NCBI GenBank assembly: GCA_036654795.1
Contig: JAVVRI010000084.1
Location: 1-13,788, forward strand
Direction of reading: 5' to 3'
Length of the DNA stretch: 13,788 nt
Origin: JAVVRI01 sp036654795
GTDB lineage: Bacteria > Bacteroidota > Bacteroidia > Bacteroidales > Tannerellaceae
This document shows, in pieces, positions 13,745 through 13,788 of the stretch (the stretch's first letter is position 1; each line of letters starts with the position of its first letter). Below the pieces are notes generated by a model. The model was not told the DNA's origin. It ran no database searches and was given only the letters and a program-made list of their open reading frames with translations. A program made the translations under genes and the position numbers.

Positions 13745-13788
13745 AAGATTTTTGCTATAAAAAGGAAGTTCTTGAATATGGTAATTAC

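Noticed and set aside
1..13788. CRISPR array, insertion sequence or phage genes
   Set aside because: No regularly spaced direct repeats, no transposase other than the Rpn-type sequences, and no structural phage genes were found.

Overview
The window looks like chromosomal DNA of a member of the Bacteroidales (Bacteroidota). The evidence is several promoters of the Bacteroides type (TTTG, about 19-21 bases, then TAnnTTTG), generally weak Shine-Dalgarno sequences, a DUF4831 lipid-free secreted protein, an M64 peptidase, Rpn-type nuclease sequence, and a bioB-A-F-G-C-D operon. The genus cannot be fixed from the sequence alone.

Layout, left to right. Positions 1-91 (minus) hold the first 30 codons of an Rpn-family nuclease/transposase that runs off the left edge. 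A well-formed promoter (220-251) then drives a secreted M64 zinc peptidase (304-1596). Next comes an IMP dehydrogenase (1686-3182) with its own promoter; from memory its sequence resembles the bacterial-like enzyme of the protist Tritrichomonas foetus. A perfect 17-bp hairpin at 3190-3227 lies between this gene and the convergent biotin operon and can terminate both.

The biotin operon occupies 8798 down to 3232 on the minus strand: bioB, bioA, bioF, bioG, bioC, bioD. Its genes overlap or are separated by about 15 bases or fewer. It covers the route from malonyl-ACP methylation (BioC) and pimeloyl-ACP methyl ester cleavage (BioG) through the four ring-assembly steps (BioF, BioA, BioD, BioB). 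BioB has an altered cysteine pattern around its sulfur-donor cluster. The bioC start should be ATG at 4690, which has a strong ribosome binding site, not the in-frame TTG at 4702.

Upstream is a second minus-strand transcription unit: a DUF4831 protein (12044-10980), a POT-family peptide transporter (10950-9256), and an unrecognised 113-residue basic, cysteine-rich protein (9236-8895). Its stop codon is 6 bases from a perfect 15-bp terminator hairpin. The base of that hairpin overlaps the candidate biotin promoter.

The right end (12045-12829) is non-coding. It holds the DUF4831 promoter, a long hairpin that probably terminates a tRNA-Gln(CTG), the tRNA gene and its promoter, a decayed frameshifted C-terminal remnant of a second Rpn-type nuclease, and a palindrome. 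The last gene (12830-13744, plus) is a secreted C39-like cysteine peptidase; its start should be ATG at 12830, not the TTG at 12797. No CRISPR array, integrase or insertion sequence was seen.
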